DNA of 33,871 nucleotides, taken from assembly GCA_015061545.1 (NCBI GenBank), contig SUWJ01000026.1, positions 1 through 33,871 of the forward strand, written 5' to 3'. The position numbers and the translations under genes are program-made. The notes beneath the pieces were generated by a model. It was not told where the DNA came from. It did no database searches and worked only from the letters and a program-made list of their open reading frames with translations. The DNA comes from Lentisphaerota bacterium (GTDB lineage: Bacteria; Verrucomicrobiota; Lentisphaeria; Victivallales; Victivallaceae). Numbering within the stretch: the stretch's first letter is position 1; each line of letters opens with the position of its first letter. Shown piece by piece: positions 1 to 7,265 of this stretch.

Positions 1-106
1 GTTTTTTTAACAAATAAAATTTGACAAACCGTCTCTCATAGGAGGGGTGGAGTTTGAGGAGGGGAAAAAGGACCTTTCCTCAAAAGGTCTTTTTCCCCTC
101 CTCAAG
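1..106 (-). repeat. Dispersed hairpin repeat, copy A
   Basis: This is the reverse complement of 33685-33791. The outer 60 bases (1-60) match 33731-33791 with one single-base length difference in a C run. The inner part (56-103) is a long imperfect hairpin whose arms read GAGGAGGGGAAAAAG and CTTTTTCCCCTCCTC. Copy B has the same hairpin with paired substitutions. The window starts exactly at the outer edge of the repeat, which suggests the contig broke inside a multi-copy element. No ORF, transposase or coding potential is visible in it. It could be a miniature mobile element or a repeated terminator/processing hairpin. Confidence 0.85.
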
Positions 107-134
107 AGCCAGACTTTATTAAAAAGGCGGGTTT

Positions 135-172
135 AAAAAAGATCCGGCGCAGGTGGGGGGACGCTGCGCCGG
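135..172 (-). terminator. Rho-independent terminator on the minus strand
   Basis: A perfect 9-bp GC-rich stem (CCGGCGCAG at 144-152 with CTGCGCCGG at 164-172) has an 11-base loop. On the minus strand it is followed by ATC and six T residues (plus-strand A135-A140). The order stem then T-run fits termination of minus-strand transcription only. No annotated minus-strand gene lies to its right before the Nudix gene, which is on the plus strand. It therefore implies a short minus-strand transcript. Confidence 0.5.
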
Positions 173-262
173 CAGGAACGAACGCCATGGAACATCCAAG
201 GGGAGGCGGGGAACCTAAATAAGTATAGCAGATGCTCCCGGCTTATTTTGCCCATTCCTGTA
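135..262 (-). ncRNA. Candidate small RNA ending at the 135-172 terminator
   Basis: This is inferred from the orphan minus-strand terminator. On the minus strand, AAATAAG pairs perfectly with CTTATTT about 18 bases later. A second pairing, GGGAG with CTCCC, interleaves with it, as in a pseudoknot. I do not find the conserved cores of SRP RNA, tmRNA, RNase P RNA or 6S RNA. A 40-codon minus-strand frame (255 down to 133) also exists, but it has a poor start context and ends inside the terminator. The 5' end and promoter are not defined. Short complementary runs can arise by chance, so this is weak. Confidence 0.22.
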
Positions 263-293
263 TTATTAATATACAGCAAAAAATTTTAATTGC

Positions 294-313
294 TTTTTTT
301 TTTTTTTTTTTTT
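294..313. repeat. Homopolymer tract of 20 T
   Basis: An uninterrupted run of 20 T lies about 100 bases upstream of the predicted Nudix/MFS promoter. Such tracts are prone to slippage and sequencing error. It is too far from the -35 to change promoter spacing directly. Confidence 0.9.
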
Positions 314-410
314 CTGATTTTTTTCGGTTCGGGTGTAAGAAATGGCAATATACAGGGGAATATCTATAAAATCGGCGCGATTTTTCCTGTTATCGGCAGC
401 AGATGCACCC

Positions 411-439
411 TTGACAGATTTTTATGCAGCGTGTATATT
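411..439 (+). promoter_or_regulatory. Sigma-70 promoter for the Nudix-MFS operon
   Basis: TTGACA (411-416), a 17-base spacer and TATATT (434-439) lie 50 bases upstream of the Nudix start codon. The match to the vegetative consensus is close and no other promoter of similar quality is seen in 1-489. Confidence 0.55.
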
Positions 440-489
440 AAGTCCGGCTCATAAAAAGCGCTGTTTTACAGAGAAAGGCTGGATGGAAC

Positions 490-1008
490 ATGGAAGAGCT
501 GCTGGATGTTTATGATAAGTTGGGAAATCATGTGGGGTGTTATCCCCGGCGGGAGTGTCACGGCAATCCCGCGCTGATCCATCGGGTGGTTCATGTGGTG
601 GTTTTTGATCGGGAACTTAAACATATACTGCTGCAGAAGCGCTCGAAAAATAAAACTATCCAGCCGGGTAAGTGGGATACCGCCGTGGGCGGTCACGTCA
701 ACGCGGGCGAAGAATTGTCGGCGGCGGCCTGCCGCGAATTGCGCGAAGAGCTGGGAATTGACTCTCCGTTGGAATTTTTCTTTGAAGACAAGATCCGCAA
801 CGAAATTGAGTCGGAAGATGTGTTCGTTTATAAAACCGTATCGGACGGCCCTTTCGATTATCAGCGAGAGGAGATCGACGCGGTTGAATTTTTTGACTTG
901 CGCAAATTTGCCGATCCGACTTGCCGCTGCCGTGAAGATTTTACCCCCAATTTGCAGAAAGAACTGGCTTTGATTCTGGAAAAAATGGGAATCGCGGTGA
1001 AACAGTAA
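490..1008 (+). CDS. Nudix hydrolase (YfcD / isopentenyl-diphosphate-isomerase-like)
   Basis: This 172-residue cytosolic protein belongs to the Nudix superfamily, which hydrolyses or isomerises nucleoside-diphosphate-linked or prenyl diphosphate substrates using divalent metal. The Nudix box is complete at residues 68-90, with G68, E74, the R-E-L-R-E-E-L-G core (82-89) and I90. Ahead of it, HRVVHVVVFD and LLQKRSKNKTIQPGKWD resemble the YfcD and Idi subgroup, so the substrate could be a prenyl or other small diphosphate, but it cannot be assigned. The start at 490 follows a GAGAAAGG-type ribosome site. The stop codon directly abuts the ATG of the MFS transporter, so the two are probably translated together. 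An alternative ATG at 483 is out of frame. Confidence 0.88.
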   Translation: MEELLDVYDKLGNHVGCYPRRECHGNPALIHRVVHVVVFDRELKHILLQKRSKNKTIQPGKWDTAVGGHVNAGEELSAAACRELREELGIDSPLEFFFEDKIRNEIESEDVFVYKTVSDGPFDYQREEIDAVEFFDLRKFADPTCRCREDFTPNLQKELALILEKMGIAVKQ

Positions 1009-2238
1009 ATGAAAAACTCAGGAAAATTGCCCCGTAATATATCGTGGCGCCGCAATCTGGTGTTTATCTGGCTGGGGCAGCTGCTCGCCATGGCGGGTTC
1101 GTCAATGGTGATACCGTTTATGCCCATATATTTCCGGGTGGAGCTGGGCTTGGCAGATGAGGCGCAGCGGGCGTGGGCAACCTCGCTTTTTTACACGGTG
1201 GGAATGTTGAGTTTTTGCATTTCCAATCCGCTGTGGGGGGCGCTGGGCGATCGTTTCGGCCGCAAGATCATGCTGCTGCGGGCGTATTTTGTAACGGGGA
1301 TCACCTTTCCGGCCATGATTTTTATGCCCAATATGACACTGCTTTTGATAATGCGGTTTGTTGCGTCGATGTTTTCGGGGACCGTATCGGCGGCGCAGGC
1401 GCTGACTGCGGTCACCACTCCCGATCAGCATCAGGGCTTTGCGCTGGGCAGTTTGAGCGCTGCATTCTGGTCGGGCAATATGCTGGGAATGTTGTCGGGC
1501 GGATTGTTGGCGCATTACTTCGGGTATATGACAACTTTTATGCTTTGCGGAGCGTTTTTTATAACCAGCGGTTTGCTGACGCTCTTTTTTGTGGAAGAAA
1601 ATTTTGTCCCGCCGTTGAAACTGAAAAATCACTCAAAGTCAGGCCGGAAAATCGCTTTGCCCGCCTTCAGCACCGGAGTCTGGATCCTGCTGGGAGTGTT
1701 GTTCCTGCTGCCGCTGGCACGGCGCTGCGATGAACCATTCCTGCCGCTGCTGGTGGAGTTCATCGGCGGTATGGAGCGCGCCGAAATCAACACCGGGTGG
1801 ATAACCGCGGCTTCGGCGCTGGGCGGAATCATGTCGGGAATTGTCTTCGGCCATCTCAGCGATAAATACAAACCGCTGACTCTGGCTGCTCCCGCTTTGC
1901 TGGCTGCAGGTGGTTTTATGCTCATGCAGGCTGCTGCAAATTCGCTGTGGATGTTGGCGCTGGCACGGTTTATGGTATTCTTTGCCGCAGGCGGATTGGA
2001 ACCCGTATTTCTGGCCATGATCTCTCACTCCGTGAACCCCGACTTGCGGGGAACTGTATTCGGCTGGGGCGCCAGCGCCAGAGTATTCGGCGGTATGGCC
2101 GGCGCTCTGGTCGGCGGCGCCGCAACCGCATATCTGGGGGTACGCGGCGTTTTTGCCCTCGCAGGTATAATCATGCTATCCTTGATATTGCTGATAATCC
2201 CCGCCATAAAAAAAGTCGAACGCATGAATTGTAAATAA
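1009..2238 (+). CDS. Major facilitator superfamily efflux transporter
   Basis: This is a 409-residue inner-membrane protein with a 12-helix MFS pattern. Residues near 80-95 carry the MFS motif A between helices 2 and 3 (GALGDRFGRKIMLLR). A degenerate second copy in the C-terminal half (FGHLSDKYKPL) lies between helices 8 and 9. The overall layout resembles the drug:H+ antiporter families (TetA/MdtG-like), which export small amphipathic molecules using proton influx. The substrate is unknown. The start codon follows the Nudix stop without a spacer and has no strong ribosome site of its own, which points to translational coupling. Confidence 0.88.
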   Translation: MKNSGKLPRNISWRRNLVFIWLGQLLAMAGSSMVIPFMPIYFRVELGLADEAQRAWATSLFYTVGMLSFCISNPLWGALGDRFGRKIMLLRAYFVTGITFPAMIFMPNMTLLLIMRFVASMFSGTVSAAQALTAVTTPDQHQGFALGSLSAAFWSGNMLGMLSGGLLAHYFGYMTTFMLCGAFFITSGLLTLFFVEENFVPPLKLKNHSKSGRKIALPAFSTGVWILLGVLFLLPLARRCDEPFLPLLVEFIGGMERAEINTGWITAASALGGIMSGIVFGHLSDKYKPLTLAAPALLAAGGFMLMQAAANSLWMLALARFMVFFAAGGLEPVFLAMISHSVNPDLRGTVFGWGASARVFGGMAGALVGGAATAYLGVRGVFALAGIIMLSLILLIIPAIKKVERMNCK

Positions 2239-2280
2239 GGAGCACCTCCTTTCAAAAACCAGAAGGGCGGTGTAATGCAA

Positions 2281-2294
2281 CAACCGTTCGGTTG
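2281..2294. terminator. Short perfect palindrome after the MFS gene
   Basis: CAACCG and CGGTTG form a tight dyad with a 2-base centre in the convergent gap between the MFS and xerC genes. There is no T-run after it, so termination is only a possibility. The sequence just before it (CACCTCCTTTCAAAAACC, near 2245) recurs almost unchanged after the last gene of the window (33650 region), so it is part of a dispersed intergenic sequence. Confidence 0.3.
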
Positions 2295-2306
2295 AGCGGA
2301 CCCTTT

Positions 2307-2351
2307 GTCCGACCCGTCCGACCTGTCCGACCTGTCCGACCTGTCCGACAA
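2307..2351. repeat. Five tandem 9-bp units GTCCGACCT
   Basis: The units are GTCCGACCC, then GTCCGACCT three times, then GTCCGACAA, head to tail. The last unit also begins a 26-base sequence (2343-2368) that is repeated imperfectly at 2381-2406, sharing GTCCGACAAAA at the start and TGTTTGCC at the end. The array fills the gap between the convergent MFS and xerC genes. It has no spacers, so it is not CRISPR. It is likely to vary in copy number. Confidence 0.9.
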
Positions 2352-2406
2352 AAACGCGCCTGTTTGCCCCGTCCACGCCCGTCCGACAAAATCACGTTTG
2401 TTTGCC
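2343..2406. repeat. 26-bp imperfect direct repeat, two copies
   Basis: Copies at 2343-2368 and 2381-2406 share GTCCGACAAAA, a CG in the middle and TGTTTGCC at the end, and differ at four inner positions. They follow directly on the 9-bp array and end 16 bases before the xerC stop codon. Confidence 0.75.
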
Positions 2407-2422
2407 GCTGCGCCGGGGCGGT

Positions 2423-3373
2423 TCAAATTTTTTTGTCGGAGCGCGGATGTGCTTTGCGGTAGGCTTCTTTGAGCCGTTCGGTGCTGACGTGGGTGTAGAT
2501 TTGAGTTGTACCCAGATTGGCGTGTCCCAGCATTTCCTGTACGCTGCGCAAGTCCGCCCCGGCATCCAGCAGATGGGTGGCAAAGCTGTGCCGCAGTTTG
2601 TGCGGTGTCAGATCCGGCGGCAAGCCCGCCTGTGCCAGATAGAGTTTCAAATTGCGCTGGAAGCTGCGCGGAGTCAGGCGGCTGCCGTTGCTGTTGACAA
2701 AAATTGCCGCCGCCGGCGAATTATCGGCGGTGCGGTTGCGGCGCAAAGTCAGATAATTCCGCAATGCGCTGCGGGCAGGTCTGCCCAATGCACAAAGCCG
2801 TTCCTTTTTGCCTTTACCATGGACGACTATTACTCCGCCGAGCATATCCAGATCTTTAAAATTCATATTCATTGCTTCGCTGATACGCAGTCCGCCGGAG
2901 TAGATCACTTCGATCAATGCCTGATCCCGCGCGGAAGCAAATGCGGCAAGTTCCTCATTTTTGGCGCCGCCGGTACGGATTTGTTCAAGCCAATGCTCTC
3001 TTACTGCGGAAATCAACTGTTCGATAGCATTCAAACTCATTACTTTAGGCAGTTTGCGTTCGTGTCCCTGGGCAGGAAGGCGCATAAACGGATTAGCGGA
3101 AACTGCGCCCTGCTGCTGCATAAAACGGTAAAAACTGCGCAGACTGGAGAGCTTTCTGGCAATGGAATTTTTGGAGAGTTTGAGTTTATGCAGCTCCTGC
3201 AGATAACTGCGGGCATCGTCGCGGGCGAAATTCTGCCATGAATCAAAATTTTCGTCACCATTTGCCATAAGCTGGACAAACTGCTGCAAATCAAGCCGAT
3301 AGCTGTTGACGGTGTGGGCGCTGGCTTGTTTTTCGATTGTCAGATAGCGGAAAAAATCTTCCAGTTGACTCAT
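2423..3373 (-). CDS. xerC: Tyrosine recombinase XerC
   Basis: This 316-residue protein resolves chromosome dimers by cutting and rejoining DNA at a dif-type site, together with XerD and FtsK at the septum. An N-terminal SAM-like DNA-binding domain (about 1-95) precedes the catalytic domain. The catalytic set is complete: R163, K187, H258, R261, H284 and nucleophile Y293. The C-terminal sequences HKLRHSFATH and VQEMLGHANL are closer to XerC than to XerD. I chose the start at 3373 rather than the upstream in-frame start at 3403 because AGGAG sits 5 bases before it. It is the last gene of the lysS-led minus-strand cluster, 40 bases after mntP. Tandem repeats flank its 3' end. No dif-like site was recognised in the window. 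Confidence 0.9.
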   Translation of the reverse strand: MSQLEDFFRYLTIEKQASAHTVNSYRLDLQQFVQLMANGDENFDSWQNFARDDARSYLQELHKLKLSKNSIARKLSSLRSFYRFMQQQGAVSANPFMRLPAQGHERKLPKVMSLNAIEQLISAVREHWLEQIRTGGAKNEELAAFASARDQALIEVIYSGGLRISEAMNMNFKDLDMLGGVIVVHGKGKKERLCALGRPARSALRNYLTLRRNRTADNSPAAAIFVNSNGSRLTPRSFQRNLKLYLAQAGLPPDLTPHKLRHSFATHLLDAGADLRSVQEMLGHANLGTTQIYTHVSTERLKEAYRKAHPRSDKKI

Positions 3374-3413
3374 ACCAACTCCTGTATATAAAGCAAATTG
3401 CAATAAATTTGAT

Positions 3414-3965
3414 TCAGTTGGATATTATCACTTTAAGCCCCAGCATTATCAGCACCAGCGCGGCGGGCCATACGCAATTTTTGCCCAGCAGTTTGCCCGA
3501 CCAGCGCCCCAGCGCACAAGCTGCAATGGCAATGGCAAAGGTAACTGCGCCGATGATAAGCGAATCAGGCAGAATATTGCTGCGGTGCTGAAACTGAAAA
3601 CTCACCCCCACCAGCAGCGCATCCAGACTGGTGGCAAATGCCAGCACCGTAAGCTGCTGCAGCGAAAAACGTTTGGTCTTTTCGTTTTTGCCGTCAAAAA
3701 ACATCTTGCCGCCTACAGCTATAAGCAGCGATCCGGCAAGATATTTACCGAAGCTGCTGACCAGATCACCAGCAAAACTGCTGCCGTAGAATCCGATCAG
3801 CGGCATCAAAAATTGGAATCCGCCGAAAAACGCCGCCGTCAGCAGCATCTTGCGATAGTTGAAGGTCCATCGTCCTGCCGCCGCCAGCGCTGCCGAAGCC
3901 GCCGCCGCATCCATTGCCAGCGCCGCACCCAGCAGAACAGCTTCTGCGATCGTACTCCAAAGCAT
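3414..3965 (-). CDS. mntP: Putative Mn2+ efflux pump, MntP family
   Basis: This 183-residue inner-membrane protein has six predicted helices. MntP exports excess manganese. Two family motifs with membrane-embedded acidic residues are present: ALAMDAAAAS (D19, helix 1) and ATSLDALLVGVSF (D115, helix 4). The third family motif near the C-terminus is degenerate but recognisable (LIMLGLKVII). Length equals the usual family length. The start follows the stop of the alpha/beta hydrolase gene by 6 bases and has a poor ribosome site, so it probably relies on coupling. No manganese riboswitch (yybP-ykoY type) is seen, and the promoter is presumably that of lysS. Confidence 0.85.
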   Translation of the reverse strand: MLWSTIAEAVLLGAALAMDAAAASAALAAAGRWTFNYRKMLLTAAFFGGFQFLMPLIGFYGSSFAGDLVSSFGKYLAGSLLIAVGGKMFFDGKNEKTKRFSLQQLTVLAFATSLDALLVGVSFQFQHRSNILPDSLIIGAVTFAIAIAACALGRWSGKLLGKNCVWPAALVLIMLGLKVIISN

Positions 3966-3971
3966 AGTTTT

Positions 3972-4724
3972 TTACCAGCCCAGATCCTGCAGAAATCTGG
4001 CGCAGAGTGCGGGCCAGGATTTTATCCAGTCAAACTGATTTTCCATACCCGGGCGGTCGCCCAGACTCAAGCCGTGATTGCCCTGCGGATAAATGTGCAG
4101 TTCGGAGTGGATATTGAGTTTTTTCAGCGCCATAAAGTATTCGATGCTGTTTTCCACCGGTACGGTCGTATCCGGCGCCGTATGCCAGATAAATGCCGGC
4201 GGTGTGTTGCAATCGGCAACTGCGGGCCAGCTGAATTCACGATAATCTTCCGCCGGCAGTTCGTTGCCGAACAGATTGTAGTAGCTCCCCAGATGCGGAT
4301 TTTCCGTCAGCGCCGAAAGCACCGCGTAGCAGAGGATCGACGCATTGGGCCGTGCCGCTTCGCTGCCGGGCATATTCGACACCATCGCCGCCAGATGACC
4401 GCCGGCTGAAAAACCCAGCACCGCGATCTTATCGGGTTTTACCCCCAGCTCTGCTGCGTGTTCGCGGGTATATTTTACCGCATTGCGGGCATCTTCCAGC
4501 GGCACAGGATAGGTCACAGGTTTTATCCGATACATACATACAGCGGCGTGAAAGCCCAGCTCCACAAATTTTTCCGCCACCGGCACCGCTTCGTGAGGCG
4601 CCAGCATCTGATAGCCGCCGCCGGGGAAGACGATGACCATTCCGCGTTCACCGCCTTCGGGATGCAGAAAATACTCGATCGTACAGGTTTGATCCTGCAG
4701 TGTTTCGCCCAGTTGTATCTTCAT
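3972..4724 (-). CDS. Alpha/beta hydrolase (esterase/lipase-like)
   Basis: This 250-residue cytosolic enzyme has the alpha/beta hydrolase fold and resembles small carbohydrate esterases (acetyl or feruloyl type, BD-FAE group). Visible catalytic parts are the oxyanion motif PGGGYQ (34-39), the nucleophile elbow GFSAGGH with S106, the acid D185 in APDTTVPV and H217 in GNHGLSL. No signal peptide is present, so it acts inside the cell. Its ribosome site TAAGGA overlaps the stop codon of the SGNH hydrolase gene upstream. The pairing of two serine hydrolases suggests intracellular deacylation of imported sugars, but the substrates are not known. Confidence 0.85.
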   Translation of the reverse strand: MKIQLGETLQDQTCTIEYFLHPEGGERGMVIVFPGGGYQMLAPHEAVPVAEKFVELGFHAAVCMYRIKPVTYPVPLEDARNAVKYTREHAAELGVKPDKIAVLGFSAGGHLAAMVSNMPGSEAARPNASILCYAVLSALTENPHLGSYYNLFGNELPAEDYREFSWPAVADCNTPPAFIWHTAPDTTVPVENSIEYFMALKKLNIHSELHIYPQGNHGLSLGDRPGMENQFDWIKSWPALCARFLQDLGW

Positions 4725-4739
4725 AATCTCTTTTGATCC

Positions 4740-5369
4740 TTACAGTAGAGGTTTGGCTGCTTTGAGCCATTCGTCGGCGATCAGCTGGTTGCCTGCGGGA
4801 CTCGGATGCACTCCGTCAAAAAGCCAATAGCTGTTGGGCGCGATTTTGGCGGCGGCATCCAGTTTATCCTGCAGCGGCAGAAAAACCGCGTCAAATTCCT
4901 TCGCCAGTTTTTCCGTGATCGCGGCGCGGACTTTGACTTCGCTCAAAAAGTCTTCGTCCACTACGTCGCTGAGCAGCGCAAAGGGTTCCATAAGCAGGAG
5001 TTTGACGTTGGGCAGAACCTTTTTGGTCCACTCCAGCATCATGCGGTAAACCTGCTCAAAACGATCAGCTTCCACGCCGTTATGATTGCCGACTTCGTGC
5101 CACACATCGTTGACGCCGATAAGTATGGAAATGATATCGGGGCGCAAATTCAGCGCGTCGATCTTCCAGCGGGCGTAAAGATCCACCACCCGGTTGCCCG
5201 AAATACCGCGGTTGATGCAGCGGTACATCGCTTCGGGATCTTCCAGCAGCAGACGGCTGCTGACAAGATTACTGTAGCCGTAGCCCAGATGCCACGGCAG
5301 ATTGACTTCCGCTTCACGGTCGCGGCGGCAATCGGTGATGCTGTCGCCCTGAAAAAGGATGGTTTTCAT
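4740..5369 (-). CDS. SGNH/GDSL-family hydrolase
   Basis: This 209-residue protein belongs to the SGNH hydrolases, which remove acyl or acetyl groups from lipids or sugars. All four blocks are visible: GDSIT with S10, the block II glycine in GISGN (55-59), GVND with N87, and DGVH with D185 and H188 near the C-terminus. There is no signal peptide. The gene sits 21 bases after lysS and 15 bases before the alpha/beta hydrolase gene, on the same strand. The CDS is full length, with an AGGAAAG-type ribosome site. Confidence 0.88.
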   Translation of the reverse strand: MKTILFQGDSITDCRRDREAEVNLPWHLGYGYSNLVSSRLLLEDPEAMYRCINRGISGNRVVDLYARWKIDALNLRPDIISILIGVNDVWHEVGNHNGVEADRFEQVYRMMLEWTKKVLPNVKLLLMEPFALLSDVVDEDFLSEVKVRAAITEKLAKEFDAVFLPLQDKLDAAAKIAPNSYWLFDGVHPSPAGNQLIADEWLKAAKPLL

Positions 5370-5390
5370 AGGAGTTCGCTTTCCTGAAAA

Positions 5391-6914
5391 TTATTTGCGC
5401 TTCATGTGAGGGAACAAGATCACATCGCGGATGGATTCCGCCCCGGTCAGCAATATCACCAGACGGTCGATCCCTACGCCCATACCGCCGGCGGGCGGCA
5501 TACCGTATTCCAGCGCGGTCAGGAAGTCTTCGTCGATCTTGTCAGCCATAAGTTCACCGGCTGCTTTGTCGCGCTCGAACTGTTCGGTAAAGCGTTTGCG
5601 CTGTTCGATGGGGTCGTTGAGTTCGGTGTAGGCAGGAGCGATTTCCTGACCGTTGATTTCCAGTTCAAAAACATCCACCAGATTGGCATCGTCTTTGCAG
5701 GAACGCGCCAGCGGCAGCAGCACCGAAGGCATCCGCATAACAAAGGTGGGCTGGATCAGGGTGTGTTCGATAAGTTTTTCATAGACTTCGTTGGTCACTT
5801 CAAAGTCGGGCGTGGTGTTGTCCACATCCAGCCCCAGCGCCTGAGCGCGTTTGACCCGTTCTTCGTAAGTTATATCGAACCAGTCGGCGCCGCCTTTTTC
5901 GCGCACCAGATCGTGATAAGTCACCCGCCGCCAGGGTTTGCCCAGGTCGATGATCTTGCCCGCGCCGTTGTCGATGGTCAGCGTACCGCAAACCTTCATC
6001 GCCACGGTTTTGATCATGGATTCGATCAGTTCCATCATCGTTTCGCAGTTGCCGTATGCCTGATAGAGTTCCAGCATGGTGAATTCGGGGCTGTGACGGC
6101 GGTCGATACCTTCGTTACGGAAGTTGCGGTTCATTTCAAAGACCCGTTCAAAGCCGCCCACCAGCAGACGCTTGAGGTAGAGTTCGGGGGCGATACGCAT
6201 ATACATATCGGTACTCAGCGCTTCGTAATAGGTCTTGAAGGGCTTGGCGGAAGCACCGCCGGGGATCGGCTGCATCATGGGAGTTTCCACTTCCACAAAG
6301 TCGCGTTCGCTGAGGAAGTTGCGCACTTCGCGCAGGATGGCGAAGCGTTTGCGGAAAACTTCCATGCTGTCGGGATTGGTCATCAAATCCAGATAACGCT
6401 GACGGTAGCGCTGTTCCACATTGGTCAGGCCGTGGAATTTTTCGGGCAGCGTGCGCAGGCTTTTGCAAAGCAGAGTAAATTCTTTGACTTTGATGGTCAG
6501 TTCGCCCGTGCGGGTGACAAAGAGATTGCCTTTGATCCCGACGATATCGCCGATATCCAGTTTCTTGAAGAGGGCAAAGGCTTCGTCGCCCAGTTCGTTT
6601 TTGCTGACAAAGAGCTGCATTCTGCCCGAGCTGTCCTGCACGTTGGCGAAAATGCTTTTGCCCATCAGCCGCATTGCCATCAGACGGCCTGCGGCGCAAG
6701 CGCTCTGTTCGACTTCGGGGGCGGCTTCGGGATCGAATTTTTCGCGCAATGCGGCACATTTTTCGGCGCCGTCAAAGCGTTCGCCCCAGGGGTTGATGTT
6801 CATAGCTTCCAACTCGCGCACTTTGAGGGTGCGCTGGGCGACGATACTGCTGTCGCTCTCGATCTGGCTGATATCCTGATTTTCGGTTTCAGGATTCTGA
6901 ACTTGATCGCTCAT
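5391..6914 (-). CDS. lysS: Lysyl-tRNA synthetase, class II
   Basis: This 507-residue enzyme charges tRNA-Lys with lysine using ATP. The N-terminal OB-fold anticodon-binding domain (about residues 60-170) is followed by the class II catalytic core. Motif 2 is clear in FRNEGIDRRHSPEFTMLE and motif 3 in GMGVGIDRLVILLTG near the C-terminus. The start at 6914 (MSDQVQ) was preferred over the in-frame upstream start at 6953 because AAAGGGAG lies at proper distance before it. It leads a five-gene minus-strand cluster ending with xerC, with gaps of 21, 15, 6 and 40 bases. A divergent promoter region separates it from the pyrophosphatase gene. Confidence 0.97.
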   Translation of the reverse strand: MSDQVQNPETENQDISQIESDSSIVAQRTLKVRELEAMNINPWGERFDGAEKCAALREKFDPEAAPEVEQSACAAGRLMAMRLMGKSIFANVQDSSGRMQLFVSKNELGDEAFALFKKLDIGDIVGIKGNLFVTRTGELTIKVKEFTLLCKSLRTLPEKFHGLTNVEQRYRQRYLDLMTNPDSMEVFRKRFAILREVRNFLSERDFVEVETPMMQPIPGGASAKPFKTYYEALSTDMYMRIAPELYLKRLLVGGFERVFEMNRNFRNEGIDRRHSPEFTMLELYQAYGNCETMMELIESMIKTVAMKVCGTLTIDNGAGKIIDLGKPWRRVTYHDLVREKGGADWFDITYEERVKRAQALGLDVDNTTPDFEVTNEVYEKLIEHTLIQPTFVMRMPSVLLPLARSCKDDANLVDVFELEINGQEIAPAYTELNDPIEQRKRFTEQFERDKAAGELMADKIDEDFLTALEYGMPPAGGMGVGIDRLVILLTGAESIRDVILFPHMKRK

Positions 6915-6988
6915 GGTCTTCTCCCTTTCGGTAAAATATATATTTTTCTGCAAAATTTGCTGCTTTGATCAAACAATACATTTTTATT

Positions 6989-7017
6989 AATATAACATCG
7001 TTTGTCAAAACTTGCAA
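6989..7017 (-). promoter_or_regulatory. Promoter for lysS, sharing its -35 with hppA
   Basis: Read on the minus strand: TTGCAA (7017-7012), a 17-base spacer, and TATATT (6994-6989). TTGCAA is its own reverse complement, so the same six bases also sit 16 bases from a TATAGT facing the other way. The predicted leader to the lysS start is about 70 bases. Confidence 0.45.
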
Positions 7018-7039
7018 TTTCCTGAAATGGAGATATAGT
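7012..7039 (+). promoter_or_regulatory. Promoter for the pyrophosphatase gene
   Basis: TTGCAA (7012-7017), a 16-base spacer, and TATAGT (7034-7039). It implies a 5' leader of about 220 bases before the start codon at 7266. The -35 overlaps that of the divergent lysS promoter base for base. Confidence 0.42.
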
Positions 7040-7070
7040 AATAAAGCTGAATTTTTGTGCATGATACCAT

Positions 7071-7121
7071 GACGTCAGCGTTTGGATTCTCAGATCGTAA
7101 GCGATGCCGTCGGGTTTTTTT
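7071..7121 (+). terminator. Terminator-like hairpin inside the hppA leader
   Basis: GACGTCAGCG (7071-7080) can pair with CGATGCCGTC (7102-7111) with two mismatches. GGG and seven T follow. A competing pairing is possible between GGTTTT (7113 on) and AAAACC (7127-7132), and a further dyad AAACCGT/ACGGGTTT spans 7128-7150. A 42-codon frame starts inside the hairpin (7104) and ends at 7232, 33 bases before the gene. This layout could act as an attenuator, but no known riboswitch class is recognised. Confidence 0.3.
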
Positions 7122-7265
7122 GTGTCAAAACCGTCAGCTGACACGGGTTTGCAGCACTTGAACGGGTGGGTTGTTTCCAATGCGGTATGGATTTTTCTGC
7201 AGGAGGGCAAGTTGCCGGATCGGGCGCTGTAGTAATAACAAATCATTATTAAGGAGGTCATGAAA

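Noticed and set aside
133-255. 40-codon minus-strand gene
   Set aside because: The start has AGGA immediately against the ATG, the product resembles no protein I know, and it ends inside a terminator hairpin.
2307-2406. CRISPR array
   Set aside because: Units are 9 bp and directly adjacent with no spacers, and no cas genes are present.
2423-3373. Phage or integron integrase
   Set aside because: Length, N-terminal domain and HKLRHSFATH/GHANL motifs fit chromosomal XerC, and it is embedded in a housekeeping cluster.
5406-6968. Plus-strand frame of 520 codons over lysS
   Set aside because: It is the antisense shadow of a clear class II lysyl-tRNA synthetase.
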